NCBI GenBank assembly: GCA_029747015.1
Contig: JAKOGI010000052.1
Location: 872,501-936,500, forward strand
Origin: Carnegiea gigantea
Lineage: Eukaryota; Streptophyta; Magnoliopsida; Caryophyllales; Cactaceae
Reading direction: 5' to 3'
DNA: 64,000 bases
In this document: in pieces, positions 43,316-55,747 of the stretch
Position numbering within the stretch: position 1 is the first letter of the stretch
How the letters are laid out: each line of letters starts with the position of its first letter
The notes under the pieces: model-generated
Seen by the model: the letters and a program-made list of their open reading frames with translations, nothing else
Databases searched by the model: none
Told to the model about the DNA's origin: nothing
Position numbers and translations under genes: made by a program

Positions 43316-45495
43316 GATGAATGTGAGCTCAAGGAGGATGGAAGCATAGCAACCGGAAAGAAGAACTTGACTTGGTCTGACGAGATGGATCAAGTCTTGG
43401 TTGATGCTTTGTTAGAACAAATGGAGAAAGGTCAAAAAATGGGTAGCACATTTACGAGCACTGCTTTTACAAGTGTTGCTAAGTTGGTGGGCTCCAAATT
43501 TGGGAAGTTAGGTTTTTCAGTTTCAAATGTGAAAAATAGGCTGAAAACATTGAAAAAGAGACATACTGATGCTCAAAAGGTTCTATCCTAAAGTGGTTTT
43601 GGTTACAACGAGTCCACTCAAATGATAGAGGCACCTCCAGAAGTGTGGCAAACCTATCTTACGGTATGAAAATATCAAGATTCATTTCAAGTTTTACACT
43701 CTTGATGAAATTGTAATTTTTAATTTCATTGTCCTTGTGTAGGCAACTCCAGATGCTAAAACTTTTCGCTACAAACGCGTGCCAAATTTCTACAAGTTGG
43801 ACCTTCTCTTTGGGAAAGATAGAGCAATCGGAAGCAATGCAGCTGGGCCAAAAGAAAGGCAGCGTCAATGGTCAAGAGAAGTAGTAAGCTCAAGTGAGGA
43901 TGCTCCACCGATTCTTACTAATGAAGAATCTTCATGTGCGCTTCCCTCGAAAGTCCAAATGGAGAGTAAGAAATAAAAGAATAAGGCAATGAGTTCGTGT
44001 GTGAGGAGTTAAGATCCCTTAGATCGGGTATGGATGCAGTAGCAATGGCTCTTGAAAAAGGCAACGCAAGAAATTACAGTGAGGAGCAACTTTATGATGA
44101 AATTACACAGGTAATAGCTCTGTAGCTCTGTTTGCAGTGGGTACAGGTTTTTCCCCCCTCTTTCAACTTCTTATTGTTCTCTAGATTTCCTTTTCTTTTC
44201 AAGTAGTACAAAACAACTTACGTTGTTGGGACATATTACTCTGGACATCAGGTTTTTAGTGTTGGACCTGATTTTTCTCCTTTGAAGTTCATGATTCTCT
44301 GTACTGGGCTTCACTGTTAGTCAATAGCCTGCTGTTGATTTTTGTTTACAGTTGAACTGCTGCTTCTGGGGGAAAATTACAAATAGAATGGTAAAATTCT
44401 TTCATGTAATCTGATGGTCCATTTTTATAGCCTGCTGTTTGGTCTCAGACAGTGTTGGAAATGTTGAGCTGAGGATTGCATTTTGCCATTTTCTCCACCT
44501 TGTGGCATCTGCTTGGCAATTAATTGTAGCTTATTTGGCTGCTTATTTCTTAGGATAATGGTGACTTCATGTTCCAAGCTTCTTGTACCACAGACTTGAA
44601 TTGTGTATGTTAATAGCTAGTATTCTTAGTGGTCTCTGCATGGTTTTTTTTTTGGGGGTGGGGTGTTGTAATTTAGGTTATGTTCTGCAAAGAGATGTTG
44701 GAGGGGTGTTGAAGAGCTGTTTCTCTTACGTTGATTTATATTATGTTAGTATCTTCTATTAATGGCCTTCTATTAATGGCCTTCTGTTGGTGTTGAAGCG
44801 ATTTATATTAGGTTCTGTTGGTACTTGACTGCAACTATCTGATTCAGAATAATGAGTGCTCTGTTATGATGTGTAAGGTTAGAAGTCAAATGTAATTGCT
44901 TTCAGATGTTCAATAAGTGGGATGCTATTTTTATTGGGTGCTTGACTGCAAGTATCTGACTCAGAATAAAAGTGCTCTGTTATGATGTGTAAGGTTAGAA
45001 GTCAAATGTAGTTGCTTTCAGATGTTCAATAAGTGGGATGCTATTTTTATTAGGTGCTTGAGTGCAAGTATCTGATTTAGAATAAAAGTGCTCTGTTATG
45101 ATGTGTAAGGTTAGAAGTCAACTGTAGTTGCTTTCAGATGTTTACTCTAATTTCGGCTTGGTCTAATCTTCCCTATCTCGAATGATGATCATGTTTAATT
45201 GAACCTGGGGGAGAGTGAATTTTATCTACAGGTTAGGTTGTTTGCTTTGGCAATGTTCCTGCTCGGAGGGAAACCTCTTGCCTGCATTATGTAGCATGTT
45301 ACACCTACAAGTTCGAAAATCTAATCTCCTTTGATGTTATGTTTATAGGTTAAAGGTTTGAGTGAGATATCACAAATGAAGGTCTATCAAGCTCTTTCAG
45401 CGGACCCTAATTCAGCTAGAGCGTTTCTTGCTTGCCCAATTGTTCGTCGTGAGTTGTGGTTAAAAGTCAAATTTGCCAATGAGTTCTTGGAGTAG
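43316..45495 (+). pseudogene. Harbinger element 2 partner: Myb/SANT-like protein, stop and frameshift
   Basis: Exons: 43316-43663, 43743 to about 44110 and 45349-45495. Exon 1 has the Myb/SANT-like domain (NLTWSDEMDQVLVDALLEQM, VKNRLKTLKKRHTDA). TAA at 43589-43591 interrupts the place where relatives read SGFGW. The second exon holds VPNFYKLDLLFGKDRA and a Ser/Glu linker; the frame shifts between about 43974 and 44005, after which ELRSLRSGMDAVAMALEKG continues. The last exon ends with FLACPIVRRELWLKVKF and TAG at 45493-45495, the family's usual C-terminus. Such partners bind the element ends. No convincing ATG opens exon 1 in this frame, see findings. Confidence 0.8.
44821..45146. repeat. 116-bp tandem repeat in the last intron of the Myb/SANT ORF
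   Basis: The phrase GTGCTCTGTTATGATGTGTA starts at 44856, 44972 and 45088, exactly 116 bases apart. Copies differ at only a few bases. A smaller duplication (CTATTAATGGCCTT twice) lies just before, near 44757. Confidence 0.9.
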
Positions 45496-46026
45496 CTTGG
45501 GATTTCGGAAATTTGGAACTCTTACTCCTCTCCACTCATTGGTGTTATTGGTTCTGTTTATATTTTTGTTATTTTCAAGTAGAACTCCGAATGTTATGAA
45601 TAATTTGATTTGAAATTGTAAACTTTTGAATTGTAACAAAACCAGGTAGTTTGAAGTAGAAAGTTGCGTTGGAATGAGATCACATTTTAATCTTATAAGA
45701 TATATTTTTCTTTGCTTTATTTATTTTCTCAAGTCCAAACAAAGGAAAAAAAGATTGGCAGAAAGTTATTTTTTTTTCCTTGTATTTTTTCTCTAAACCA
45801 AACAAGAGAAAGAAAATGACTTTCCCTCTCATTTTTTTTCCTCCTTATTTTTTTTCCTTTTAACTTTCTTTCCACCTTATTTTCCAAGGTCTAAACAGGG
45901 CCTAAATGGTCCTAGGACCCCATTAAAAAGAATTCATCTATATTTATATATTAAAAATTAGGGAAGAAAAAGACTACAATACACCCTATGAATTTGGACA
46001 ATTTACTCTGAGGACCTATTATTGAG

Positions 46027-47418
46027 TAGACCTGGCAATACTGACCCGAGAACCGAAATTCGAACTGAACGATCCGTATCCATACCCGAACCGACACCCG
46101 AAATGAGATGAACCGATTTGGACTCGAACACCTGAAACCGATCCATTACCGAACGAAACCCGAATTGTAGCATGAACTGAAGTAACCCACACCTGAAATG
46201 ACCCGACCCAGTTCAAACCCAATCCGCAGTGACCCGACCCAAATTACATTGAAAATGGACAATCCAAACCCGAACCGAATTGTACCCGATTTAAAACCGA
46301 TCCGATTCTTACCTATCTCAATTTTACCCGAATAAGTAGTAACTTTTTTTAGGGGTTTAGTCTTTTCTCTTTTGGGGAGAATTTTGAATTTTTTAAACTC
46401 AATTAGTTGAGTTTAGGTGGAAAAAGAAAAACAACTTAAGAGGGAATTTTTACAAATGAAATTAGTTAAAAACTTAAGAGGAAAAAATAAAGTAGTTGAT
46501 ACTTTTAAGTTTTTAATTTGATATATATGTAGTAAAAGTATAAGAAAAAAAATATTTTATCACAATAGAAATTAAGAAAAGATAAGTATAATTGACAATT
46601 TCTTAAACTTATTAGGATCTCACAATTCTATTTTACTATTTGATTCACTTAATGACTTAATGTAATGCATGCTGTGATTATAAATTTATAATATCATTCT
46701 GTAACTACTATCAAAAATTTCACACTACTTATCTACGATTCTAAATCATCTCCATAACATTTTAATTCTACAAAATCATATTGAATAATGTATGGTTGCA
46801 TATGCTCTCATAATAACGTGACTCATTTGAATTTTGCATAATTAAATTCCAAGTCTCGAATTTCGATAGCAAGCATTCACAATCACATAAATGTAATACT
46901 AATTGACACATACTCATATGTTGCCATTGCCTTTTAGTTTTGACTCATTGAGCAAATGCAGATCAAGTTGTTAGTCTCACAAAGACAAATCTTTGAATTT
47001 TAAAGTATGATAACTTAGCAAGCTATCAAAGAACATTGATTCGATTACTGAAAATGTCGACTTGAACCAACCTGTTTCTATTTACCAAGTCCAAATATGA
47101 CAAACGTGAAGTTATAAATAAACACCGGGGTGTAAATAAAAATTTCGTTATTTTATTTCTTTTTTTCATTTTTCAAGGTATATTTTGGTATTGAGGCTCA
47201 CAAAGGAGACCATTGACAGATGATTTGTGTTACGTTGGTCCACTTATTTTGTCATCGCATGAACTCAGTTGAGATGCTTGAAACTTAGTTTAACAATACA
47301 TAATCATTTGGATAATCGCACAACCCATTTGATATAGGGTCAGGGATGAGTTGTATACTTGTATTTGTAATTTACTAACTTTCTTAATAAATTTAGAACA
47401 AACTCTATATAATTTTCC

Positions 47419-47482
<64 letters not shown>

Positions 47483-48013
47483 ATAATCAATTAATCATTA
47501 ACGTATGAATTAAAAGATGAAGATAGAATAAATGGGTTTGTCTAATTAAACAGTTTTTATCTTTTAAATGCAATTTAACAGTGAAGAACTAAAGATGGCT
47601 CTGTTAAAAACATACAATAATTCGAAATTAATCCGCTTTGATTTAATTTATACCCGATTTGAATTACGCGTGATCAGATATTGACCCAAACATTGAACTG
47701 AATCCCACTTGACCCAAATTACACTTGGCCTATACCTGATCCGAACCGGGCTAGCCAGTATAGACAATTCGAAACGAACTCGACCCGAATTCCACTCGAA
47801 CCGAACCCATACCGACTCGAACATGGTACCCGTAAGTGACCCCAACCCAAACTTCACCTAAACCGAACCCAAACCCAACCCGAACATGGTTGAGTGACCA
47901 AACTCGAACTTCATCCGAACCTAACCCAAATCCGATCCGAACATAGTTGACTGACCCGAAACGAACTCAGATCTGACCCATACCCGACCTAAATGACCCA
48001 TTTACCAGGTCTA
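46027..48013. mobile_element. Non-autonomous hAT element, 1,987 bp, TSD TTATTGAG
   Basis: Left end TAGACCTGGCAATACTGACC and reverse complement of the right end TAGACCTGGTAAATGGGTC. Exact 8-bp duplication TTATTGAG at 46019-46026 and 48014-48021. About 300 bases at each end are filled with CCCGAACC and GACCCGAA steps, which could be transposase binding sites. The AT-rich middle has no transposase frame and holds a long (TA)n tract. Confidence 0.92.
47419..47479. repeat. (TA)n microsatellite
   Basis: About 30 uninterrupted TA units inside the hAT element. Confidence 0.95.
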
Positions 48014-48021
48014 TTATTGAG

Positions 48022-48323
48022 TAATCGCCAAAAGAAAGTTGAATTTCCCACCAAGTTATATCATATTAACTATTTTATACAAGGATTACGTTTTTTAGAA
48101 AACTTTTTTGGGGAGCAAATAACGACCCATTGAAAATTTTCCCTTTAATTTACCCTTCAAGTACTTGTGCAGGGTGTACTAGTTTTCTGCATTGACGATG
48201 GTGTGACGAGACTCCCTTTAGAATGTGTCTCTTATTTCTATGCTCCTTTTGAGGCAAATCAATGATAGGGGGGAAAAAAGGAATGTGTACCCTCGAGCTA
48301 GTGAAGATAGACGGACAAAACTA
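48022..48323. other. Spacer without recognised features
   Basis: Short stretch between two element ends; no gene seen. Confidence 0.4.
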
Positions 48324-48896
48324 TAGGGATGGCAATGGGCGGGTACAGGGTGGGTTGAGCCGTACCAGCATTCATACTCGTTTTTGAAAATCGCACGCAT
48401 ACCCAGTATCCGTATTCATCAGGTATTAAAAAATAAAACTCATATGCATATCCATCGTGTTTTGCGGGTTTGCAGGTTTTATTCGGGTTTACATAGAGAA
48501 TGAAAATTAAAACCTATATGCAATACATATCCAAGTACGATATATATTTGTGTCATTATAAGATTGCAAAGTTGTGATATTTTGATAATATACTATTTAG
48601 AAATGTGAAATCAAGTATTTGTTGACTAATTTTTTGTTAGTAAGGTTTGCGTTGGACTTAAACCAGAAAAACGTTAAACCAAATTAAATTTTTTTTATCT
48701 TGTTATAAAAACGAGTGCAAGTAGGATGTGGGTATTGGGTGAGTGAGGGCTATACCTATACCCGTACCCGTACTCGTATGGATTTTTCAATACCTACCCT
48801 ATACCCATTAAAAACCCATTTTCACCACCTATTTGAGTTCTAAATGGGGTAACTTTTGCAGGTTTTAAATGGGTACAAATTTTATTATCATCCCTA
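48324..48896. mobile_element. Element with TAGGGATGGCAATGGG ends, 573 bp
   Basis: Left end TAGGGATGGCAATGGGCGGG and reverse complement of the right end TAGGGATGATAATAAAA. Subterminal parts hold TACCCGTACCCGTACTCG-type steps. Ends of this kind are widespread in plants on non-autonomous DNA elements. No target duplication was found, so superfamily (probably hAT) is not proved. Confidence 0.65.
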
Positions 48897-50222
48897 GACC
48901 GTTGAAACAATCATGTGTAAGGTTTTGATGATAACAACCCAAATGTACCAGTCAATATGTTATCATGCTATGCTTGAGTAGTGTACTAGAATTGTGTGTT
49001 GAGACAGGTTGCAAACACCTTAGAGAAAAGCTCGAAGAAGCATGGAACATCAAAGTGAATATGTATGCACGACATTAAGGAAGTCCAAGGATCGCAAACG
49101 TCTTAGGGTTAATTACTGGTTATATTCATCTAGATTCTTGTTAATATGTCAATTAGAAAATCTTGACTTAACACTCACCTTGAAGGAATTTCTTGCGCTA
49201 ACTCAGAACACTGTTCAGAACAGTTTGAACAGTCAGGTCTGTAATCTGTAATGTTCTGAGGGCAACATATAAAACTCTTGTCCCAAAGATTTTCAAGTGT
49301 TTTTCTACTATCAAAATTCCTAGCATATTTGGAATTAATTTTCTGATAATATTTTGTCTTATAAAGAGTCCTTCACTGAATAATATTGTTTTCCTAAAAA
49401 GATACCATCAAAAGATTTTATCTTCCAAAAAAGATAATGTTGAAAGATTCAATTCCGTTTGGAATACTGAGTATTTTTTAGAGTTATTGCTAAAATCCAA
49501 AACCTCCCATATACTTGGGTATATAATCTCTTACCTCTCAACGTTTTCATTCACGGTTTTTCAAGGAGCAAAATTGAGTTTAAAAATTTTCTGATTGAAA
49601 AACCTTCAAGAAGTGTGCTAAATTGAGTCATCTACATTGGCATAATAGGGATTGTATTGTACCTTACATTCAACTTATTTAGAAGCATTCAAAATAATGT
49701 GTTTTTCTATTTTCCTCTGTCATCAGTGAGATTAGAGTGTGTCTAAGTCTTGAGAGACTTTGGATGTAGCGTGTGGCTAGTTCTCAAGTGGAGGCTAGTT
49801 AAGTGTTTGTAACGAGGGTCTCGGGGGAGACTAAGTTATACGTGTGATGTAGTCACATGTGAGTTACATGTGTTACGAATTTGACCCGTGTTAGTAAAAG
49901 TGTTACTGAAATCCTATTGAGGTAGATCATGGTTTTTACACCTCAATTGGGCCAGAGGTAGTTTTCCACGTAAAAATATTATGTCCACTTTCATATTTCC
50001 ACATTCAGTTTTATTTTGCCTCACTCCAAACACCTCTCCAAACAGTTCTCACGAGTGTTCTGAAACAAACGAAGAAGTTGGAAGACACAATTCACCCCCC
50101 TTCTTATGTCCTCGTGCGCTTATAATCTAACATAGACAAAAGGCACCATGTCCTGAGGATGCCTTTTTTTTAATCAAGAGTTCGCAACCCCATGTGGGCA
50201 ATATCCAAGGTTCCACATTAGA
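48897..50222. other. Possible LTR remnant, unclassified
   Basis: Begins with GATGATAACAACCCAAATG and ends near 50130 with AATTCACCCCCCTTC and CTTATAATCTAACA, phrases seen at the ends of some plant copia LTRs. No matching second copy, primer site or target duplication is present. 50130-50222 shows nothing. Confidence 0.3.
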
Positions 50223-50230
50223 GTGTTGAG

Positions 50231-50561
50231 TAGACTTGGCAAAATTAACCCGAGACCTGAAACCGAACTAAATGACCCGGACCCATACCCGACTTGACAT
50301 CCGAAATAGGTTCATCAGAAAGTGAACCTGAACCCGAATTGTCCCGAATTGAAGCATACCCGAAACGAAATTTTCTAAAAAGTTGCTTATTTTTGCATGA
50401 CAAGTATATTGGACCAAAAATCTGTTACCTGAAGTTGACTCGAACCGAATTTCACTCGACCTAAACCGAACTGATCTGAAATGTCGGTTAAACCAAAACA
50501 TAACCCGACCCAAGTATAACCCAACCCGTATCCAAACCGAATGACCTATTTACCAGGCCTA
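50231..50561. mobile_element. Non-autonomous hAT element, 331 bp, TSD GTGTTGAG
   Basis: Left end TAGACTTGGCAAAATTAACC and reverse complement of the right end TAGGCCTGGTAAATAGGTC. Exact 8-bp duplication GTGTTGAG (50223-50230, 50562-50569). Same family as 46027-48013, with the AT-rich middle removed. Confidence 0.92.
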
Positions 50562-50569
50562 GTGTTGAG

Positions 50570-51255
50570 TGGCCAGGGGGAAAAGCGGTAAACTAGGTAA
50601 GCACCATTGCTTCGGCCATGACTCATTATAAAACATAGTGCCCTTAGGAATTGATCCAAGGGACATCCCAGTTAGAAGGGAAGCGTACATGATGTTCCCG
50701 GGCTATGACTGGTTTGGGATGCCTACCATGTGCCTCGATGGATATGATTTTGTCTCTCAATAATGAATGTTGGACTTAATTTATATCAAGGAGTTCGACA
50801 GTAAAAGTCACCTATAAATTGTACACAACTTAATCCAAAAGTCTAATTAAGCTATTAGTTTTCGGGTCTTATTCATATATAAACTTTTCTTTTCAATTAC
50901 CTCCTTAACTTCTATGTACAACATTAAACCAATCCTATAGAGCTCAACTCTGTTTTACTTTTATAATCAAAATATAAATATACATGAAGAAAAAGAACAA
51001 TCTTAGGCAAGGAATCCGAGCTATATGCGTCTCAGCTATTTCTCATATATTTGGCTTATGCAGATACATAGCTTTATATTATAAGAGAAGAGGAAACAAG
51101 CAGCTAACCCTAACCCTAAACCTACTTGACAGCTAAGCAAGTATGCCATACGGGCATATACAATATCTATCACCATAAGGAAACTAATTTATCACAATTA
51201 TCACTTAAAGGAAATATAATCTTTACACAATATCACCTAGGACATTTGCTATTCT
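50570..51255. other. Spacer and probable copia 3' LTR part
   Basis: The right part (about 51000-51255) follows the minus-strand copia pol end and should contain its 3' LTR, but no LTR border could be fixed. No gene seen. Confidence 0.35.
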
Positions 51256-52171
51256 TGGAGCATGCGGATTAACGATGCCCAACTTAGATTGTAAAAAAGC
51301 GAATAATAATGTTGGCAACTTGATTCTTCAAAGCAATATAACGAGTGACTAATTCACCAGATAGAAGTCGTTCCCGAACGAAGTGACAATCAATTTCAAT
51401 ATGCTTGGTTCTTTCATAGGAGACAGGATTCTTTGCAATGTGTGATGTTGCTTGATTATCACAAAACAGTTGTATAGGATAGGGAACAAATACCCTCATA
51501 GAGGCTAAAAAGGATTTAATCCAAATCATATCAACTGTAGCCATTGCTCGATATTCAACTTCAGCTGAAGAGCGGGATACCATAGTCTGCTTCATTGTTC
51601 TCCACAATATGGGAGATCCTCCTAAAGTGATAAAATAGTCGATGAATCATTTTTGGGTAATGGGGCATGCCTCCCAATCTGAATCACAAAAGGCAACAAT
51701 CCATAAATCAAAATCACTCCGCAAGAGAATGCTTTGCCTAGGATTGCCCTTGAGATTATTAACGAAGAACCCGGCGGGTAGCCGCCATATGAATTTCTTG
51801 GTGTTCTTGCATAAACTGGCATAGGATATGAACAGAATAACTTAACTCTGATCGAGTGAGAGTGAGTTAAATAAGTTGGCCACTAATCACTGGTACTGAG
51901 TGGGATCCTGGGGGAACTTCCTAGTTGCAAGCCCTAATTTGTGATTAGTCTTCATAGGGAATTCTGCTGGCTTCGCTCCAAGAAGCCCACATTCTTCAAA
52001 AATTTCAAGGGGATATTTCCATTGACACAAGAATAGGTCTTCTTCAATGCGTGTCACTTCAATATCTAGGAAATATTTGAGTGGGCGCAAGTCCTTGATG
52101 CGAAAGCAACTATTAAGATAGGTTTTGAACTTGGCACATAAGACATTATCATTCCCCTTTAGGACCAAATC
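51256..52171 (-). pseudogene. Ty1/copia RT end and RNase H, truncated by an LTR insertion
   Basis: On minus from 52168: LKGNDNVLCAKF, FRIKDLRPLKYFLDIEV (usually FLGIEV), FPMKTNHKLGLATRKF, then in shifting frames the RNase H with VAFCDSDW, SRSSAEVEYRAMA, LFCDNQATSHIAKNPV, HIEIDCHFVRERLLSGEL and the end SKLGIVNPHAP near 51260. The fragment begins just after where the YVDD active site would be, at the exact border of the LTR element starting at 52172. It carries stops and frame changes. Confidence 0.85.
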
Positions 52172-54224
52172 TGTAACACCCCCAACCCCTACGGCTAGGA
52201 GAGCTACGTTTTCTTACTTTCTACCTAATTTCTGGGATGAAACGGACAGAGTTTCCCCTAAAAACTGACCGTTTCCAAGTTAAAAGCCTTAGAATAAACC
52301 CATGCAATCAACGGAAGTGTACAATATTTTAAAATAAGCTCAACGGCTATGCATCGGAGTTCGTAACTCAACGAGCAACTCGCTCGAAGTACTCAAATAA
52401 TATAGTTCATTAATAAAGAAGAAATAAAAGATACAACTCAACGGTTCACACAACTACAGTATTGGGGTTTACATCCCAAAACATAACTAACTTTGATCAA
52501 GAAGACATTTAACTAATTAGATGGTTGGCTCTTACGGCCATACAGAGCGGCCTTTATACCATATGCATTACATGAACTAGAATACTTGGTTTACATACGT
52601 TTACGAACTAAGAATACATTCTATAACATCATCAAGCAGTGAGACTACTTCACTATGGGCACACTTGACCCCCTGTAAGTAAGGGTAACTTCCATTTCGG
52701 CATAACGGACTCAACTTCTTCTTGTCATAAAGAAAATCTAAGGAAAAAAGGGAAAGAGTAGTGGGATGAGCAACCACGCGCTCAGTGAGTGTCCCCTGAC
52801 CCTCTTAAAACCAAAATCGTTGCAGGTAATAATATTTTTAATAGTCACATATCACGTATTCATACTTTACTATCGTATTAGGCATTCATAAAACCCTTAT
52901 CAAAGGATCACTAACCATAAACTCCATTTTAACCACTCAAACACATTTTTAGGTCCCTGAATGACTAAGTTCCTTTACTAACAAGTAGTCAAACACATAA
53001 ACAAGCAACGAGGCTAAGCACCGAACTTTCTTTCATAGGTTACGTGATATACATGTGAGTTATGCCTTGCCTAACCAATGCACTTACACGAGATGCTTAA
53101 ACACAGGAAGTAGAGCTTATGCAAGGAGCTTTCTGTCACAGAACATGCACATTCAATCTCATATGCTCGATGCATTATAAGAGTATGGCCACATATTACT
53201 TGAAATCGCATCCAACTGTGCTTAGAAACCTTTTTCATTAGGCATTCATAGAAATTTTCCTTTCTTTTGCTGAAAACACTTTTCATAACCTCTTGAGGTT
53301 CACATTCTTTAAGAGGAATTTCCTTCATATTGGTCCTATAAGGACCCTTATAAGCTTATCACATTTCATTCATTTTGGCCTCTCAATGGCCCTTAAAAAC
53401 TTTCTTTCTGAAATACTTAAAATGGTGAGATGTCGACTGCTTTTCTTTGCTTATTAGGAAAATAATGATGTCATAAGATCATTACACGGTGCTGATTGGG
53501 TGAGATCTATTCTCAACCCCATAGTGAGACCTAACGCTGATGCATAGACTCTTACTCCCGGGATGACTACATTTAACATATTGGACCATTACCCTTGTTA
53601 GGATCTTCTAGGGTTTCCTAGTACCAGGACTTATTTCCTAGGCTAACATTATTCATATCATATTGTCCAAAGCACATTATCTTAGCCAATTTAAAGCGTA
53701 TGGCTATAACGGCTAATAAGTTTGCTGCTTCTCACAGCGAAATCCTTTATCATACAACTCACGCCTTTGTAAAACTCTTTAGGGATTCCCCCATTCAAGC
53801 GAGTTCACTCTCAAAACTGTATTCATTTAGTTAAAATAGGCCATCATGTACTAATAATTATTGCTACTATCATTTCAAAACATGAAATCCTTTTTTTTCA
53901 AAACTCACCCTTGTGCAAATAATCAAACTTAATGACATAGAAAGGGTAGGGGTCCACATGTACACATTCAAACACTTCATAATTCAACGTAGCAACATGT
54001 GCCACATATGGCCTCGTAATCCATATGATTGCGGTTAATCACAACCCAAACTCCCTCCTTACACAACGCCCGACCACAGGAAATCTCGAACCACTCATAG
54101 TTCTACCTCAAACCATCCAACTATCATCTTGGTCTCAATTTCACAATCTAGCATTCTAATCCCTAGGTCATAATGAAAAGCAGTATGTAAACTTACCGAT
54201 GCATAGCTTACCAAGCAAGCAAAT

Positions 54225-55617
54225 AACTTGTTGAGTTAAAAATACCGCAAGTGCACGCTGCCAATTGTAGTTAGCAACGACAAGTACGGGTCGTATTCCA
54301 CAAGAAACTTGGTTTTAATCACTAGATTGACTGTAACACTTAATTCAGGTGAGATCAAAAGGAGAGTTGTTGAATATATAAATCAACAATAACGAAGCTC
54401 TTAGATGGGGGTTCACCACACTATTATGCTTCTTGGGTTGTTGTCTAGGTTATGCAAATACGTCCACATGGTTGATTGAATTGGATTGATTGTAAATTTA
54501 GGTTCATATAGGCCTACTTTCAAAGGTCATGAGACTCACTAAGTAATCATAGTTATCTATTTTCATGAAACTAGGGTTAACAAAGTGACATAATCGAGTA
54601 ATCTTTAATCCCGTATTGAAACCCTAACTATTTTTATGTTAAAGCATCATTCGCTCACTATGTCACTCTAAGTTAAGGATTTAACTTTCATTGACCTCCT
54701 AAACCCTAATTAAGAACATGGAGACATCCCTCTCAACCAATCCATTGAACACTTGGCGTACAAAGTGAGAATTCAAAAACAATCATGGGTTCGCATTCAC
54801 AAAACCTAGAACATAATCCCAATTCACATAATAAGGGCTAATCCCAATCTAAGATGAGGAATTTAGCCTCTAAACATCGAAACAACTACAAATCTAAGTG
54901 AAGAATTGAAGAACATATTTAGGGTACGAACCTTGATGGAAATCGCAAAGGAAGAAGAATAGAAACGAACTTCAATTGAATTTCAAGCGTCTTAGCACAA
55001 TCTCAAAAATCAAATTCAAAACAACAACTAGATCTAGATTAAAGTGTAGGAATACTCAAAGGAGACCTAAAAATCGCCTACGAGGGAGAGCTCTCCAGAA
55101 TAAAACTCAAGATGCCCCCGAAGAAAATAATTAAAATGCGAAAAAAGGGCGACGCACGGCCGTGCAAAAACACATGGCTAACCGTGCATTTCTGCAGTAA
55201 TGTTTCTGCCTCCAGCGCATGGTCATACTAAATCTGCACACCCAGCCGTGCACTTTTTAGGCCTCAAATCCATCTTCCATGGTCATGCTTACATGCACGG
55301 CTGCCCATGCAAGAGCCTTCTCCCAGGTTCTTTAAATCTTTGACCCTTCTAGTTGATCCACAAACCTCGTTCCTCCCTATAGCGCTGCTCCTTGCCCGCT
55401 TTTAGTCCGATAAGTGCCAAAATTCTTCAATTTGAGGATAAGTGCCGAAATTCTTCAATTTGAGAGCAACAAACCTACAAAAAGAAGAATTAGTCAAGAT
55501 GAGATAATTGTGGGCAACAACAAGCAATTCTCACCAAGTATTCTGCAAATTTGAGGGAATATGTGGAAAAAGTCAGTGAAATTGAAGGGTTAAAATGGTA
55601 AAAATAGAGGTTTATCA
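54225..55617 (-). mobile_element. Solo Athila-type LTR, 1,393 bp, TSD CAAAT
   Basis: On minus it begins TGATAAACCTCTATTTTTACC and ends with GCGGTATTTTTAACTCAACA plus AGTT. Matching phrases in the Athila LTR at 28597: GCACTTGCGGTAT, GGAATACGACCCGTACTTG and CCGTGCA steps. CAAAT flanks both sides (54220-54224, 55618-55622). The AGTT after ACA equals the first bases after the LTR in the full Athila element. Formed by LTR-LTR recombination of a complete element. Confidence 0.8.
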
Positions 55618-55657
55618 CAAATATGATTCATCAGTGCGCTACAGCAAATAGTTATAA

Positions 55658-55658
<1 letters not shown>

Positions 55659-55745
<87 letters not shown>
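55659..55745. repeat. (AT)n microsatellite
   Basis: About 87 bases of AT steps with two single-base slips, just right of the solo LTR. Confidence 0.95.

Positions 55746-55747
<2 letters not shown>

Larger units (their letters stand above)
40004..45902 (+). mobile_element. PIF/Harbinger element 2, well preserved, 5,899 bp
   Basis: Left end GGCTTTGTTTGGACCTAGG and reverse complement of the right end GGCCCTGTTTAGACCTTGG form a long imperfect inverted repeat (about 47 bp and more). Flanks CAA (40001-40003) and TAA (45903-45905) are the TAA/TTA target duplication with one change. On plus it carries a DDE nuclease (41266-43002) followed by a Myb/SANT-like ORF (43316-45495), each with introns. Only single stops and one frameshift separate it from an intact element. 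Confidence 0.9.

Noticed and set aside
47290..47490. Ile-Tyr repeat frame across the (TA)n tract
   Set aside because: Microsatellite translation, same for 55590-55835.
48905..50130. Complete solo LTR
   Set aside because: Phrases resemble copia LTR ends, but no TG…CA borders with a 5-bp duplication could be placed.
51104..51124. Telomere-like CTAACCCTAACCCTAAACC
   Set aside because: Only two to three units, with no array around it; expected by chance in AT-rich plant DNA.
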